Part shown: in pieces, positions 25,198-36,099 of the stretch | How positions within the stretch are numbered: the stretch's first letter is position 1 | How the letters are laid out: every line of letters starts with the position of its first letter | Source of the DNA: Ditylenchus dipsaci | Taxonomy: Eukaryota; Nematoda; Chromadorea; Rhabditida; Anguinidae | Assembly (NCBI GenBank): GCA_004194705.1 | Contig: SADC01000378.1 | Location: forward strand, 1 to 64,000 | DNA length: 64,000 nucleotides | Reading direction: 5' to 3' | The notes under the pieces: model-generated | Database searches by the model: none | Told to the model about the DNA's origin: nothing | The model's input: the letters and a program-made list of their open reading frames with translations, nothing else | Made by a program: the position numbers and the translations under genes

Positions 25198-26017
25198 TCT
25201 GATAGAAGACCCGGGTGTTATATTTTTTAACTTCCCTCTAGGGGTGTTATATTAGAGGGGGTGTTTAATATTTCAACCATGTCGCGCCAAAGGCGCCGGG
25301 TTTTTTGGACAATACTTTTTTTGGCGCAAATCCACTTTTTCGGCGCAAATTTTTGTTTTGCGTGATTAGATTCAAAATTTTTAATTTTTTTCAAAACTTT
25401 TTACATCATCATGTAGCCCTGCTTTTCTAGTTTCGGATGAGGTATCATTTATTGGATCATATTTGAAAAATGTAAGACAAAATGGTAAAAGTATGAACCA
25501 AATTAGAGTAACAATTTGGTTCATACTTTTACCTTTTTGTTTACATTTTTAAAGATAATGCAATTAATGGTACCTCATCAGAAACTAGAAAAGCAGGGCT
25601 ACATGATAATGTTGTAACTATAAAAAAAGTTAAAAATTTTCAATCTAAAATTTGCGCCAAAAAAGTGGATTTGCGCCAAATAAAGTGTTTTTGCGCCAAA
25701 AAAAAGTATTGTCCTTTTTTTTTAACAAAAACAACAAAAAAATAGTCAATCGAATATTTATTCCCAAACCATTGATCAAAACCAGGAAGTTAAAAGAACA
25801 ACCAGAACAAAATCCAAAAACACAAACAACCAGGAGGTGAGAACAAAAAAATCGTTCTAAAACAACAAAATTTTCGATTTGCTTAATGTTTTTGACTCTG
25901 GGGGGGTTTGGTCTTATATTAGAGGGGCTCTTATATTTTTCGTTCATCCTCTAGGAGGGTGTTCTATTAGAGGGGGGTGTTATAATAGAGAGGGGTCTCC
26001 TATTAGAGGAAATACGG
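25198..26017. mobile_element. CCGTATT-type element in receptor intron 3 (left copy)
   Basis: Ends CCGTATTTCCTCTGATAG and CTATTAGAGGAAATACGG with TA flanks. The interior has nested inverted repeats: AAAAGTGGATTTGCGCCA on both strands and a central palindrome around GGTAAAAGTATGAACCAAAT. No transposase. The right-arm counterpart (39,625-40,713) contains a second, nested copy of the family. Confidence 0.85.
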
Positions 26018-27399
26018 TATAAAGATTTGGTATATGATAGAAATTTAGTGGGAAAAAATTGTGTCAAAGTTCATGTAGAAAAAATCTAGTTCTGGGCAAA
26101 TACCGGTTAATGAAAATCGAAAACAAAATAACCAGTAGATGCATTGAACTTATTTCTACGTACTTGAAAATATAGAACAGAAACTTTTTTTTATTTTCGA
26201 AAACTTCAAAAGTGGCTTATGAAAAGTACCGAGAAAATTTTGAAAAGACTTACTTTTCGCTTAAATTTAACTAGTAAATCTTTACTAGTCACTTCGCTAT
26301 TATTCTAGATTTCTAATACTTATCGAAATAGTTGTGGTGTCTTTTGTTGGTGCCTCATATGCTACTGGATACTACACCAATTTTTCTGCCACAGGTTTTA
26401 ATTTTTTTTTCAAATTAGTTGGCAAAGGAGCAAATTCTAGAGTACCACTTTGTCCAAGAAAGTGAAGATGGCAATGTCCTAAAAACAGTGAGCTCTTTTG
26501 TTAATGAAAATTCGGAGTTTTTATTGCTAGGTTTTAATCTAGGGTTGGTTAATCACCGGTGATTTGAAAATACCGGTTAGTCACGATAAAAGTGTATAGA
26601 GATATTACTATAAATACTAATATTAATACTATTTTACATTAAAATCTAAATGCAGGGTGCTTAATGAAAAGAGCACTATTTTTCTTTGGAAGGGTTTAGG
26701 AAGTCTCTCAAAAAAAACTTTAAAATCAGTTTTGATGTGAAACTCATCTTTTGCTAAAAAAAACCCCAATTTTTGACATCATTCCTTATAGCAATAACAA
26801 AAAGTGCGCGGATACAATCCGCGGACTCAAATTTTTCCTTAGCTGACCTGCAAAAAGTGACTTTTTCAAAAACAAATTCACAATAGTGCTCAGCGTAAAA
26901 TTTTGCACTAAAAAGTGCTCTCAGGACTACAGAGACTCAAGTGTTAAGTAACTAAAACATCAATAAACCAGCGCTAGTAGCAAATATCGCCCCCCCCCCT
27001 CCCGAATGCCACCTTTCCGAAATCACTATATAATTTTCTTTTGGAATAACAAATTTAGGTTTAGCCCCAGGCTCAAAAGTAGGCGTACGGAAATTGTGAA
27101 GCATAAATGTTTTTTGTACTTTGCTGAGGTCTGAAACATTTATTTGGGTACCCTTAACTTAATTAATTTATGTTGGGTTTATTCGTTATTAGGGTCAATG
27201 AATCTTATTCTCTCTTTTATATTGAAATATATTTTTCTTTCAAAGTAAGAAGATTTCAAAAAAAAGGTGAGAGTTTTCAAACTAGACCGGTGAATCAAAT
27301 TATGCAAAATATTTTAAAAATTGTATTGATCAAGTGGCTTAGGGAGGGATAAATATTTTAGGGTGCCGCTTGAAAGCGAATTAACTACATGTAGGCTCT

Positions 27400-27637
27400 A
27401 TACTATTATCATTGTCCAAAATATGCCTTGGTCCCCTTTGTTGTTTTTTCGTGAATTTCTCCTTGGTCCTCCCTGTTGTTTTGAAGGTGATCATGGTTCA
27501 GGTGATCATTTTAACATAATCACCATGATTACCATAATCACAAGATTAATATAGCTACAATGAACAGGGGGACCAAGGCGAAATTCAAGAAAAACAACAG
27601 GGGTGTCCAAGGTATATTTTGGACAAGGATAATAGTA
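27400..27637. mobile_element. Palindromic MITE with GCCTTGGTCCCC ends
   Basis: Outer arms ATTATCATTGTCCAAAATAT and inverse, then GCCTTGGTCCCC with GTTGTTTTTT, around a TGATCA-rich centre. The GCCTTGGTCCCCCTGTTG block matches the terminal repeats of the Merlin element at 46,530-47,720, so this may be a Merlin-derived MITE. Mirror copy at about 38,040-38,278. Confidence 0.7.
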
Positions 27638-27639
27638 TA

Positions 27640-28211
27640 CAGGGTGCGTAAAAAGTTCTGACAACTTTTTTAAACTCAAAATTTTTAACCATATTTCTTT
27701 TCATGAGTGAAAACGGTTTTACCAGTTTTTTTCTACGTTAAATTCCATACAAGATAGTTGTTTTACTTTTTTGTTTTTCCAGAAATCATGGCACGCGAAT
27801 TGAAGTAGTGCGAATGCGTCAAAGAGGGAAGACTATCACGGAAATTGCAAGGGAACTTCATTTGGACAAGAGCAATGTGCATCGAACTCTGAAGCGTTTC
27901 AATGAGCTGGGGACTTACGAAGATCGTGAAAGAAGCAGAAGACCAAGAAGTGCAAGGACTGCTCCAATCATTCGCCGTATCAAAAAAGCATGACAAGAAA
28001 TCGACGAAGTGCTTGCCTCGGTGGTGGATAATTGGCGAAGAAGATTGAATGACTGTGTCCAAGCAAATGGCGGCTATATTGAAAAGTGATGCAGCTATCT
28101 TGTTCAAAATTCTTCGCTCTTGCTTGTGGTGTTATTTGTTTTTTAATGTTCTGGTACAAACAATAAAAGTTTTGAGTTTAAAAAAGTTGTCAGAACTTTT
28201 TACGCACCCTG
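27640..28211 (+). mobile_element. Deleted Tc1/mariner element with HTH-tail ORF (left copy)
   Basis: Terminal inverted repeats CAGGGTGCGTAAAAAGTTCT with TA flanks. The plus strand encodes a helix-turn-helix region (GKTITEIARELHLDKSNVHR, then RERSRRPRSART) that runs, with one stop (TGA near 27,992), straight into a transposase C-terminal tail (WRRRLNDCVQANGGYIE). The whole DDE/DDD catalytic domain between them is missing. The mirror copy at 37,471-38,038 has no stop. Confidence 0.85.
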
Positions 28212-29599
28212 TAGCCCCATATTTTAGGGGTGCCGATAAAGGCAATTAACTACATGTAAAAGGTTAAAGATGTTAACGTCGTTATTTTAAACTCGTTTTA
28301 GTAATTTTTTGTTTTGTTTTAGATAGTGAATGTCACAGCTTATTATGTTCCATTCGTGATGATAGCCATCTACTTGTTTATCTTTGCTTTTTGCAGTTCA
28401 GCCAGAATTTATGTCAAAGCTTGATAGCCAATAAAATAAGCAGCGCAAATACAGTCACCTATAAAAGAGGCTTGCTTTTAAAAAAAAGAGAACTGACCTT
28501 TTTGTTCCAGGTAATTCACGGACTTTTGAAGGGTTAGAGAAAAATAAATTGGCCTTATTGATGGCCTCACGACATCAGGTCACGTTTCATTTGCACTTTT
28601 CCATGCTTAGAAAAGGGGCCTGTCCTATCTTGAGTACCGATTTTCGAACTTGGCCCCCCTGCTGTTTTTTTGTAATTTTTAGGCTAAAGATTTTCTTAAT
28701 CCATTAATTCGTGCAATGGTACCTGAATTTATTCATAATTTTTTGAGAACGGAGCATAGACTTTTCGCGCAGGGGCACATCCGAAATTCGGGAAAGTTTC
28801 ATTTCGTTTTGTACTTTTTTGAGTTATTGCAAATGACTCAAATTTAGTAGTCATTTAGTAAAAAGGCTACTTCTCATTACGTTTTCTTTGCTATCACAGT
28901 TAGAAAATAGTTTGAGACCGGATTCCGGCCAAAAACTCATTTTACAGTACCATTAACAAATCAGCGTGCTTTCGCAAGCTTTCAAAAATCTAAAAAATGG
29001 CTACGACACTCTTAATTAATAATAATTGACACTGAGAGATGCCTTCAAGGGGTGTTCCTATATTGAGAGCCCACTGTAACCCTGAAATTTTAACTTTTAA
29101 GGTTGAAAAGAAGTATGAAAATAATTTTTTGTTTATTACAGAGTTGTTTAATAAGTGTCATGTTCCTGGTTGAACACTTCTTCTTTGTCGCTATGCATGA
29201 CACTCTATTCCTAGTGAACACATCAAAAATCATTTTGCTGACCATACACTCAGCGATTATATTCACTTTCAACTCCGCAGCTCGCTCAGAACTAGCTAGT
29301 TGTTTTGGGTTTTCAAAGTTAAAAGCCAAAAACAAATGGAAGGCTGGAGTCATTTGAAAAACGACTGTTTTTCATCCAAACTAATTTTTTAAAATTGTTT
29401 GGTTTAATTGTACAATATGTAAAAAGAGATTAGCGAAAAATAAAATTTTTCATATTCGTGATTAGTCTTTGTTACTTTATAATAACCTAAATATTGTGTC
29501 AATGCATAATCAAATGCCTGACAATTTATGACAACCTAGATTGCTTTTTGGGCTTTTAATGCCCTCTTCAACAAAAGGCCCTCATTGATTTTGAAAAAA

Positions 29600-29749
29600 T
29601 AGGCGTAGGCAAGGGGGAGCGTAGAGGGCTATAGCTACCGAACCAACCCCCCCTCGGATTTTTCGAAAAACATTGTTAATTAAAAACAATGGTAAACTCG
29701 AAAACGGTGTAAGGAAAATGACTTCTGGGGGAGGGATGTTGTTTTAGGT
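29600..29749. mobile_element. MITE truncated at the palindrome junction
   Basis: Matches the right-arm element 35,897-36,099 from its TAGGCGTAGCAAGG-type end inwards (here AGGCGTAGGCAAGG), but homology is lost at about 29,749. The last 40 bp or so and the second terminal repeat are absent. Confidence 0.6.
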
Positions 29750-29987
29750 TTGAAACAAAATTCTTTGAAACAAAAATAAATTGTTTGCTAAACAATTTTT
29801 TTCAGATTGCATTTCACACAAAACTGAAAATAGATTCATCTTTCCATGCCCAATTTGTTGCCATTGGTTTTTCTGATGGCTAAACTCTATTTTCAAAAAT
29901 AAATTCTTTCCAATTGTAGCGCGTAAGTGTCCTTGTACGGATTATAGACTTATAGATTCATAATAGACATTGTATTATTTGCTTTAT

Positions 29988-30645
29988 TCACTCCATATTT
30001 CTAAGATGTACATAATAATGATGACTGACCATTTCTTTGCTAATCAATTCTTCTTTAAGAACCTTTAGCAACGCCTCGTCACTATACAGCTCGTCTTCAC
30101 TGCTAGTCAGTTGTTGGTCCATTACGAGAGCGAAGGATTCTCTCTGACGCTCAAGGTATTTGGAAGCTTCTTCCTGAATCCACTTTTTATAAAAGCCGTT
30201 GAGCTAGCAAAATAGAAGATGTGCCAACTGTTATGAACTCACTGTGTCCGGAAAATCTTCCTTGATAAATTCCATTGCAGGCATTTTATGGTTAAAAATG
30301 TAGCCTACAATTTTTACTTTTTAAATAACTTTATGTACATAGTTTGTACTTACTCTGAATGCTTTCCAACAGAACTTGGCCACGGATTCGTCTTCTCAAG
30401 CACAGCAAGGCCTTATCCAAATGTTCAATCCCGTGTTGGTGCAATTCTTTGGTAATCTGGGTAAATTATCTACAGGGACTGATGAAATCAAATTTTTTTG
30501 CAAAATGAAAACACAAAAAGTCTTAGCCAGACCTATTTAAAACTGAAGAAAAGTATTACCTCTTCAATTCGCTTAGAAAGAGTTTTCTCTTTTTCATGGC
30601 AAGCACGAGCTTTTAGCAAAAACATCTTTTGTCTTCGTCATTCAT
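29988..30645 (-). CDS. Unrecognised helical protein, downstream gene of a possible operon
   Basis: Start ATG at 30,645, five bases after an acceptor CAACTTTTCAG, as expected for a trans-spliced gene. Exons (descending): 30,645-30,560, 30,456-30,354, 30,304-30,243 and 30,203-29,988. Exons 2-4 have matching phases. Exon 1 needs one extra base in AAAAGATGTTTTTG to stay open. The product is about 155 residues, charged and mostly helical (KARACHEKEKTLSKRIEE, CLRRRIRGQVLLESIQ, then an acidic SSEDELYSDEALLK), with no signal peptide or membrane segment. The TGA stop overlaps AATAAA. The acceptor is about 260 bp after the stop of the upstream gene, typical operon spacing in nematodes. Function unknown. 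Confidence 0.65.
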
Positions 30646-30909
30646 ACTTCTGAAAAGTTGGCTGGTGTTGTTTGTGGCTTGCCAACGCTACAAAATTATC
30701 GTTCTCAATGAATGGTGATAATGTAAGACAACGGCTGGACAACAATCAAACAATCAATCAATCCAGTCAACAAAATGATTTTATTTAATGAACACTCACT
30801 AATGGCCAAATGTAAGTGTTGTACTAAAAGATGAAAGTAAAGGAGATGATGAGGAAAGTTCGCTTGTCTTCCAACTCCTCTTCATCTTCCGACGGCTGGA
30901 CTTTTGACT

Positions 30910-31776
30910 TTACTTCTGGACTTCTTCTGGCTCCTGGACTCTTGCCGCCTCTTGGCCTTCTTTCAGCTCTTCGCCATTTGCACAGCCAACTTCCTCCTCA
31001 GTCTTTGCAGCATCAGTGATCTCGCATTGCCCACCTGCTGACTGCCCCTGAAAATGTTAACAAAATTTTGTTGTTTTCAATTTTCTTGCACATTACATTG
31101 TCCTGTCCGATTGATTGTTCAAAAAACTCATTTAGTCGCCTGTTCTTGGAAGATCCCCCGTCAACCATCACATTGAAAATTTTCATCTCCTTGAGTGGGT
31201 TTTGGAGCCGCTGTCGAGCCGGCGAACTAAGGAAAGCACATCTTAATTTAAAACGTGTACTGCAACTTTGTTATTGGAAACATTCTACCTACCTGTTGGT
31301 TAGGGTGCACAAACTCTGACTGATGAAGGCATCCCTGAGAAAAACATTCGTCTCGGCGCCTTCCACACTGATCTGTTTGATAAACAATCCGCGGAAGACA
31401 ATTCCTTCAGGGGGTGATATTTTGGCTGGCGACATCACAGGCCCACCCAAATCAAACGGACCCAATTTCTTTGTAGTATCCTTATTTTGAGCACAGAACC
31501 TTTTTATTTTGCATATGGGCTCAGTTGATTGTAGATGTTCTTGGGGAGACGTGAACACGAGCATTTGTTCTTCTGCCATCTTCATAGGACCAGCCGAAAC
31601 CTAAAATATATGTATAGTGTATACTACCATTCATGGTTTTGTTTTAAGAATTATGTCTTAAAGGTCTTTCTTTTTTTTTAACTTTTTTTCTTTTTTTTAA
31701 ATACTTACGCTGAACCTTTTGAATTTTTTCTTTTTTGATTATCATTTTTACATTCAACTGAATAAACCTGAGCCAT
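30910..31776 (-). CDS. Unrecognised protein with acidic tail, upstream gene of the possible operon
   Basis: Exons (descending): 31,776-31,709, 31,600-31,293, 31,226-31,097 and 31,047-30,910. The last three join in phase (2+1, then 0). The first ends one base out of phase, perhaps a lost A in its A-rich end. An acceptor GCATTTAG lies 17 bp before the ATG. The product is about 214 residues. Features are MKMAEEQMLVFTSPQEHLQS, a GLFIKQISVEGAETNVFL strand-like stretch, KEMKIFNVMVDGG, and a Glu/Gln-rich end (KTEEEVGCANGEELKEGQE). AATAAA lies at 30,780-30,785, midway to the next gene. I do not recognise the family. No secretion or membrane signal. Confidence 0.65.
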
Positions 31777-31921
31777 AATTCGAGAGAGAAGACTAAATGC
31801 TACGTGAGATATATTAGGTTTTAAACTCGAACAAAAAGGTTAATAAAAATTAAAAGATTCAAAAACATTGAAACTGTCGACAAAATTTCTGCCCTATAAC
31901 TCGAACCCTATTCAACCAACA

Positions 31922-32884
31922 GGGGCCTATTCCAACAGTTGAAAGTTGAAAGTGAAAGTTGAAAGTTGATGGTGTTCCAACAATTGAAAGTGACTCACTT
32001 TCAACTTTCACTTCCTCCTATATATTTCTAAATTTTTAAATTCGTACATTTTGCGGGAATTCAAATTTTACAGTCTGAACCAACCAAACCAAGTGGTCGT
32101 CCACTTAGTGCGAAAAAATTTTTTACGTTTTTCATGTTCCAAAACCTGTTTTCTGGACTAATTCCGGAATGCTGAAGATGGTTTGATAATAGTAAAATGG
32201 CGTCTTCTCGGGTATTTTTTGAGTTTTGGTAAAGTCGAGTTTTGGTAAAATCAATTATGCGTCAAAACTCAAAAAATACCCGAGAAAACGGAATTTTACT
32301 ACTATCAAACCATCTTCAGCACCCTGAATTAGTCCAGAAAACAGGTTTTGGAAAATTAAAAACGTGAAAAAAAATTTGATCCAAGTGGACGACCACTTGG
32401 TTTGGTTGGTTCAAACTAAGAAATTTAAATACCGCAATTCCGCCTAAATGGGACCTATGGTTACTGATAATGGATTAAGACAAGGGTACTGTGGGTAAAT
32501 TGATAACAATAATGATGTGTGGGTACCACTTTATAGGTATTCCCTGTTACTACTCGAGGTTGAAAAATAATGAAAAGATCCGAATTACATATCGAAATCG
32601 TAAAAAATACCCACAAATTTGGATTCTACGCAAAAAATTGCATCTAGAAATGACCAAAACCGAAAAAAAATTTTACTTTCAACTTTCACAAAAAATCGGA
32701 CCACCTATTTCAACCCACCGATTTTAACCATCTACTTTCAACTTTCAACTTTACACTTTCAAGTGTTGGAACACTTTCACTTTCAACTTTCTACTTTCAA
32801 CTTTCAACTTTCACAAATTTCACTTTCAAGTGTTGGAACACTTTCACTTTCAACTTTCTACTTTCAACTGTTGGAATAGGCCCC
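31922..32884. mobile_element. Element with GGGCCTATTCCAACAGTTG ends
   Basis: Inverted ends GGGCCTATTCCAACAGTTG, flanked by CAG on each side. Both termini contain repeated GAAAGTTGAAAGT motifs. A second inverted repeat (ACCAACCAAACCAAGTGGTC and inverse, about 32,075-32,420) is nested within. GGGCC ends with a 3-bp duplication suggest PIF/Harbinger, but the duplication is not the usual TWA. It lies between two spacer genes. Confidence 0.75.
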
Positions 32885-32918
32885 AGATGCGCTATCTATT
32901 TGTGCTAACAATAAGTGT

Positions 32919-33594
32919 CTAAATTAAATGTGGTACCGTGGTACGTCGGCACTTGCCGTTCAGGGTACCCAATACATATGGGATGGAGATGAGGAGGAGC
33001 CTTTTCATCGAGTTGCACCAGACCAAACAGCAAGTCACCTCAAAAACATATTTTATATGCTTTAAGTCAATCATGTCCATTGCTGGGCATCCTTCTCCAA
33101 TCTTGTAGCATTTGCCTTCCACCAGAAAAATGAACTTCTTTAGCATTGCTTTTTCCATGCAGGCAATGGTTAGATAGACGTGCCAGCTGGTGAACAGTGT
33201 CCCTTGACACATCATTTCTCCGATCGATGCTTTAGCAACCACAATGTCGTATTGCGTGAACGGCCTAGTTTTCACTTCCTAAATTTTGTTTGTTAGAACT
33301 TATGAATGATTTATATAAAATTGAACTATTCATTACCAAACAGTAGTCTTCAATTCTTTTGTCTTCTGCCTCAGAAATTAGATTAAGCCCAGGAATCTGA
33401 TTGAACTGCTTTCGTGAACCGTTAATTGGGCCATAGTTAAAAGTTATTGTGCCACTCTTCAATTCTCTTGAATAATTCTTTGGCTTTATGCAGTCAGAAA
33501 GCGTAAAGAATGTTTTCTTCAGCTTTTTGGAAAGCAGTTGTTTCTGTTATGTCAAGATCGTGAATAATATAGTTTACTAGCCACAGAAGAACCT
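32919..33594 (-). CDS. Unrecognised spacer gene, partial model
   Basis: Two exons: 33,594-33,337 and 33,278 down to a stop at 32,919-32,921, or to a donor near 33,043 (GAG/GTGACT). Exon 1 follows GATTTTAG. It needs a 1-bp frame change near 33,500 to join LLWLVNYIIHDLD to ELKSGTITFNYGPINGSR. Exon 2 reads RPFTQYDIVVAKASIGEMM, then FIFLVEGKCYKIGE. The order WL...D...E..SGTITFNYG is faintly like a HORMA domain, but the second half does not follow that family, so I leave the function open. No start exon was found. Confidence 0.45.
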
Positions 33595-33726
33595 AAAATC
33601 TTTTTAAAAAGGTCTGATAACAAAAGTTGGAGCCATTTCACTTTCACTATTTGACTCGTAGCAATTTTCAAGAAAAGGGTAACCGAACTATAACCACCAT
33701 GAGGTTTAGGATAACCCTTTTTTATG

Positions 33727-33923
33727 AAAGGACCATACTTGTTGATGCAAATGAGAATTCAGCAAATTCAAATGCGCGCGGGACACTTCTCTTTCGTCTC
33801 TCACGGTACTCTTTTGAGTCGCTCGAAAGAACTAGAAAGAGTAGAGTGCGAGACGAAAGAGAATTGTCCCGCGCGCATTTGAATTTGCCGAATTCTCATT
33901 TGCATCAACAAGTATGGTCCTTT
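33727..33923. mobile_element. Near-perfect fold-back MITE
   Basis: Arms of about 80 bp begin AAAGGACCATACTTGTTGAT and include AAATTCAAATGCGCGCGGGA with its inverse. The loop is short. It would form a strong hairpin. The same AAATTCAAATGCGCGC sequence type appears near 21,860. Confidence 0.8.
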
Positions 33924-34061
33924 AAAAAGTTTTTAAGAACAAAAGAAGAAAAAATCAGGTGGCAGAAAGGGTAGGACGTATCAAAAAATGGGGTGGTTTG
34001 GCGTTAACTAAAAAAAAACCACCCGTTTTTTAAAAGGGGTAAGACTTTAGGAGGGAGGGGG

Positions 34062-34690
34062 GGGGTGTTGAATTTTACACAAAATGCCCAACTTTGCGAG
34101 TCTCTAAAATTTTTATTTTATACTTTCTTAAATATTTTTTTTTACAAACTTGCTCTATGCAAATGTTCCCCGCGGTTAAGAATAATTTCAGGACTATTAA
34201 AAAAAATTTTGAAATTTTTCCGCACCGTGATACCGGTATCATGGTTTTTCGTATTTTATCAAGATTTCACCCGACGCATAGCTTTATTGACATTAGCAAC
34301 AACACTGAACAAATGAAACACCAATAATATAAGAACAACTCTATTCTTTCATGACTTTATACTCGAAGCTCGCTTCTTCTTTATCATCGTCGAATAGCGT
34401 AAGGCAGGCCAGGCGTTCTTCCACTTCGTCCACCAGTTGCCTCAGTGCATCGTCAGCATTGAAGTCATGCGTCGGGTTGCTGATTCTACGTGAAATCTTG
34501 AAAAAATAGGAAAAACCATGATACCGGTATCACGGTGCGGAAAAATTTCAAAAAAAAAAATTTCCATAAAGTCGTGAATTATTTTTAACCGCGGGGAACA
34601 TTTGCATAGAGTAAGTTTAAGGAATATTTAAGAAAGTGAAAAAATAAAATTTTAGAGACTCGGGAAGTTGGGCATTTAGTGTCGAATTTC
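34062..34690. repeat. Inverted repeat enclosing a coding exon
   Basis: Arms of about 190 bp (ATGCCCAACTTTGCGAGTCT... ending ACCATGATACCGGTATCACG) face each other around about 250 bp of non-repeat sequence that contains the exon at 34,341-34,496. Arms carry a few indels in A/T runs. Confidence 0.8.
34341..34496 (-). CDS. Terminal coding exon of an unrecognised gene
   Basis: Follows the acceptor CCTATTTTTTCAAG and stays open for 51 codons to TAG at 34,341. Composition is clearly coding-like: HDFNADDALRQLVDEVEE, then CLTLFDDDKEEASFEYKV, acidic and helical. It is bounded on both sides by the inverted repeat, and no upstream exon is visible. It may be the last exon of a gene whose intron carries the repeat, or a gene fragment captured by an element. 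Confidence 0.5.
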   Translation of the reverse strand: MSRRISNPTHDFNADDALRQLVDEVEERLACLTLFDDDKEEASFEYKVMKE

Positions 34691-34734
34691 CCGAAGTCGT
34701 CGAATTTGGCCTGCCTAGGAAGAGTAAAGAAGAG

Positions 34735-35896
34735 CATTTCCGTTCAAGACAAAAAGATTGGAATATAGAGTTTTCTAAGTTTTAATCCTTTTGTCTTGAA
34801 CGGAAATAAAAATTCGACAATTACTTTTCAATACAAAGAGCAGTTTCTCAAGCAAATCGATCATGTTGAACACGAATCCGGTGTCAGAATTTCAAGTATG
34901 CGAGTCTTTTACGTCAACCTTATTTTTCACGACATTTTTTCTGGCTCTTCTTTACTTTTTCTCCACAGGCCAAACTTCAAGCCGGTGTCAGTTGCCTTTG
35001 GTAAATTTGGCTCATAACTTAAAGGCGTAAAATTATACAAGGAGTTTTTTTCAACAATTAAGGTTGTTTTAATCTGTAATTTTTTTTATCAGACACATTT
35101 AAGAAAGTTTATGCTTGTTTGAAATCCCTCTTTTTGCGATTGAAGACGTTTATCACAGAAATTTTTTGAATGTAAGATTGTCAAGATATAGTCTTCCGAA
35201 AAACATGTTTTCCCAAAAAAAATGAGCTGAATTGGACTAGATAGAGATTGACACTTAAATGGCAGAATATTTATGACAACTCAAATCTTCAGATCCTTTT
35301 TGCTCGACTTTTGGATTTTTTTGGTGAGGTTTGTTACTAGATGCTATGACCACTTTTCGAAAAAGTATTGGGCATATTTTGACGCTATCGTTTTACCCGA
35401 GGAGGGGTTTGGGTGGGGCTCATATTTTGGGGGGCTCATATTTTGTATGAAGGTCAGAGTTCCGGACTCGAAGTTTCGAAAAAGGTATAATTTGGTCACT
35501 TTTAGTAATGAAAATGTCTTGTTCTTCAGTAATTATTAATTTTGATCACCAAAAAAAGTTGACATGAAAGCTCGAAAATAAAAAAGATTTCGTTCCAAAA
35601 GAAAAATAAAAAAAAATCTATGTAATCTATATCCTGATTTATATTCAAGAAATCTATTTTTTTCATGGTAATTGCTCATGATACTATTGACTATATGTTA
35701 CCGTAAATACCGTATTTTCTCTGTTAAGCGGGCCAGTCCGTTTAATCGATCGTTTAACCCCTCGAAACTTAGAAAAATTTGAGGCCATTTTCGAAATGTG
35801 TGGTTATTTAACCCAAATCTTAAAAGTAGAAGGGCTCCCAGGATTTTAAGAAACGCAATAGTCAGCTTTGGAAGATATTAACTCAGGGCTGAGATA
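34735..35896. other. Non-coding part of spacer
   Basis: A small inverted repeat (TTCCGTTCAAGACAAAA and inverse) lies at 34,735-34,808. An isolated CCGTATTTTCTCTGTTA transposon end is near 35,711. The frame on the minus strand near 34,985 (EPNLPKATDTGLKFGLWRKS) has an acceptor but no support as a gene. Confidence 0.5.
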
Positions 35897-36099
35897 AAGG
35901 GCGTAGCAAGAAAAATCTAACGCGGGGGGCGGGGGTGTACCTAAAACAACGCCACCCCCCACCCTCCGAGAAGTCATTTTCCTTACACCGTTTTCGAGTT
36001 TACCATTGTTTTTAATTAACAATGTTTTTCGAAAAATTCGAGGGGGAAGGGTTGGTTCGGTAGCTATAGCCCTCTACGCCCCCCCCCCTTGCTACGCCT
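35897..36099. mobile_element. Complete MITE straddling the right junction
   Basis: Ends GGGCGTAGCAAG and CTTGCTACGCC are inverted repeats about 200 bp apart, with a poly-C tract near 36,082. The palindrome homology begins at about 35,939, inside this element. Its left-arm partner is cut at the same internal point. Confidence 0.65.

Larger units (their letters stand above)
22700..29357 (+). pseudogene. Left copy of seven-transmembrane receptor gene, 1-bp frameshift
   Basis: Seven exons mirror the right-arm gene: 22,700-22,849, 23,907-24,029, 24,744-24,901, 26,309-26,394, 26,441-26,487, 28,323-28,510 and 29,142-29,357. All phases fit except exon 6, which is 188 bp where the right arm has 189. 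A T is missing in the TTTTTTGCAG run near 28,390, giving a stop before the sixth membrane segment. The exon 7 end also differs: TGTTTTGGGTTTTC here, against TGTTTTTGTTTTC giving an earlier stop on the right. The polyadenylation signal AATAAA is at 29,439. If the lost base is a consensus error, this copy would be a second functional receptor. Confidence 0.8.
8063..29749. repeat. Left arm of giant palindrome
   Basis: Collinear, in inverted orientation, with 35,939-64,000. Anchors checked by eye: 8,063 with 64,000; 13,609 with 60,007; 14,417 with 59,194; 16,640 with 56,006; 19,466 with 52,975; 21,260 with 48,516; 22,700 with 43,984; 28,323 with 37,358; 29,142 with 36,559. Identity is high over long runs, including introns, with scattered substitutions and many 1-bp indels. 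Homology stops at the GTTTTAGGT near 29,741-29,749. Confidence 0.95.
29750..35938. other. Unique spacer (loop) of the palindrome
   Basis: About 6.2 kb without an inverted partner in the window. It holds a cluster of minus-strand genes and several MITEs. A fold-back sequencing artefact would normally give little or no unique loop. Confidence 0.9.

Noticed and set aside
25652..25947. Open frames across the CCGTATT element in receptor intron 3
   Set aside because: They sit inside transposon inverted repeats, appear on both strands and have no transposase motifs.
32919..34496. Spacer exons as a HORMA-domain gene
   Set aside because: A few motifs are suggestive (WL..D, GTITFNYG), but the remaining exons do not follow the HORMA order and the 34.3 kb exon ends in its own stop.
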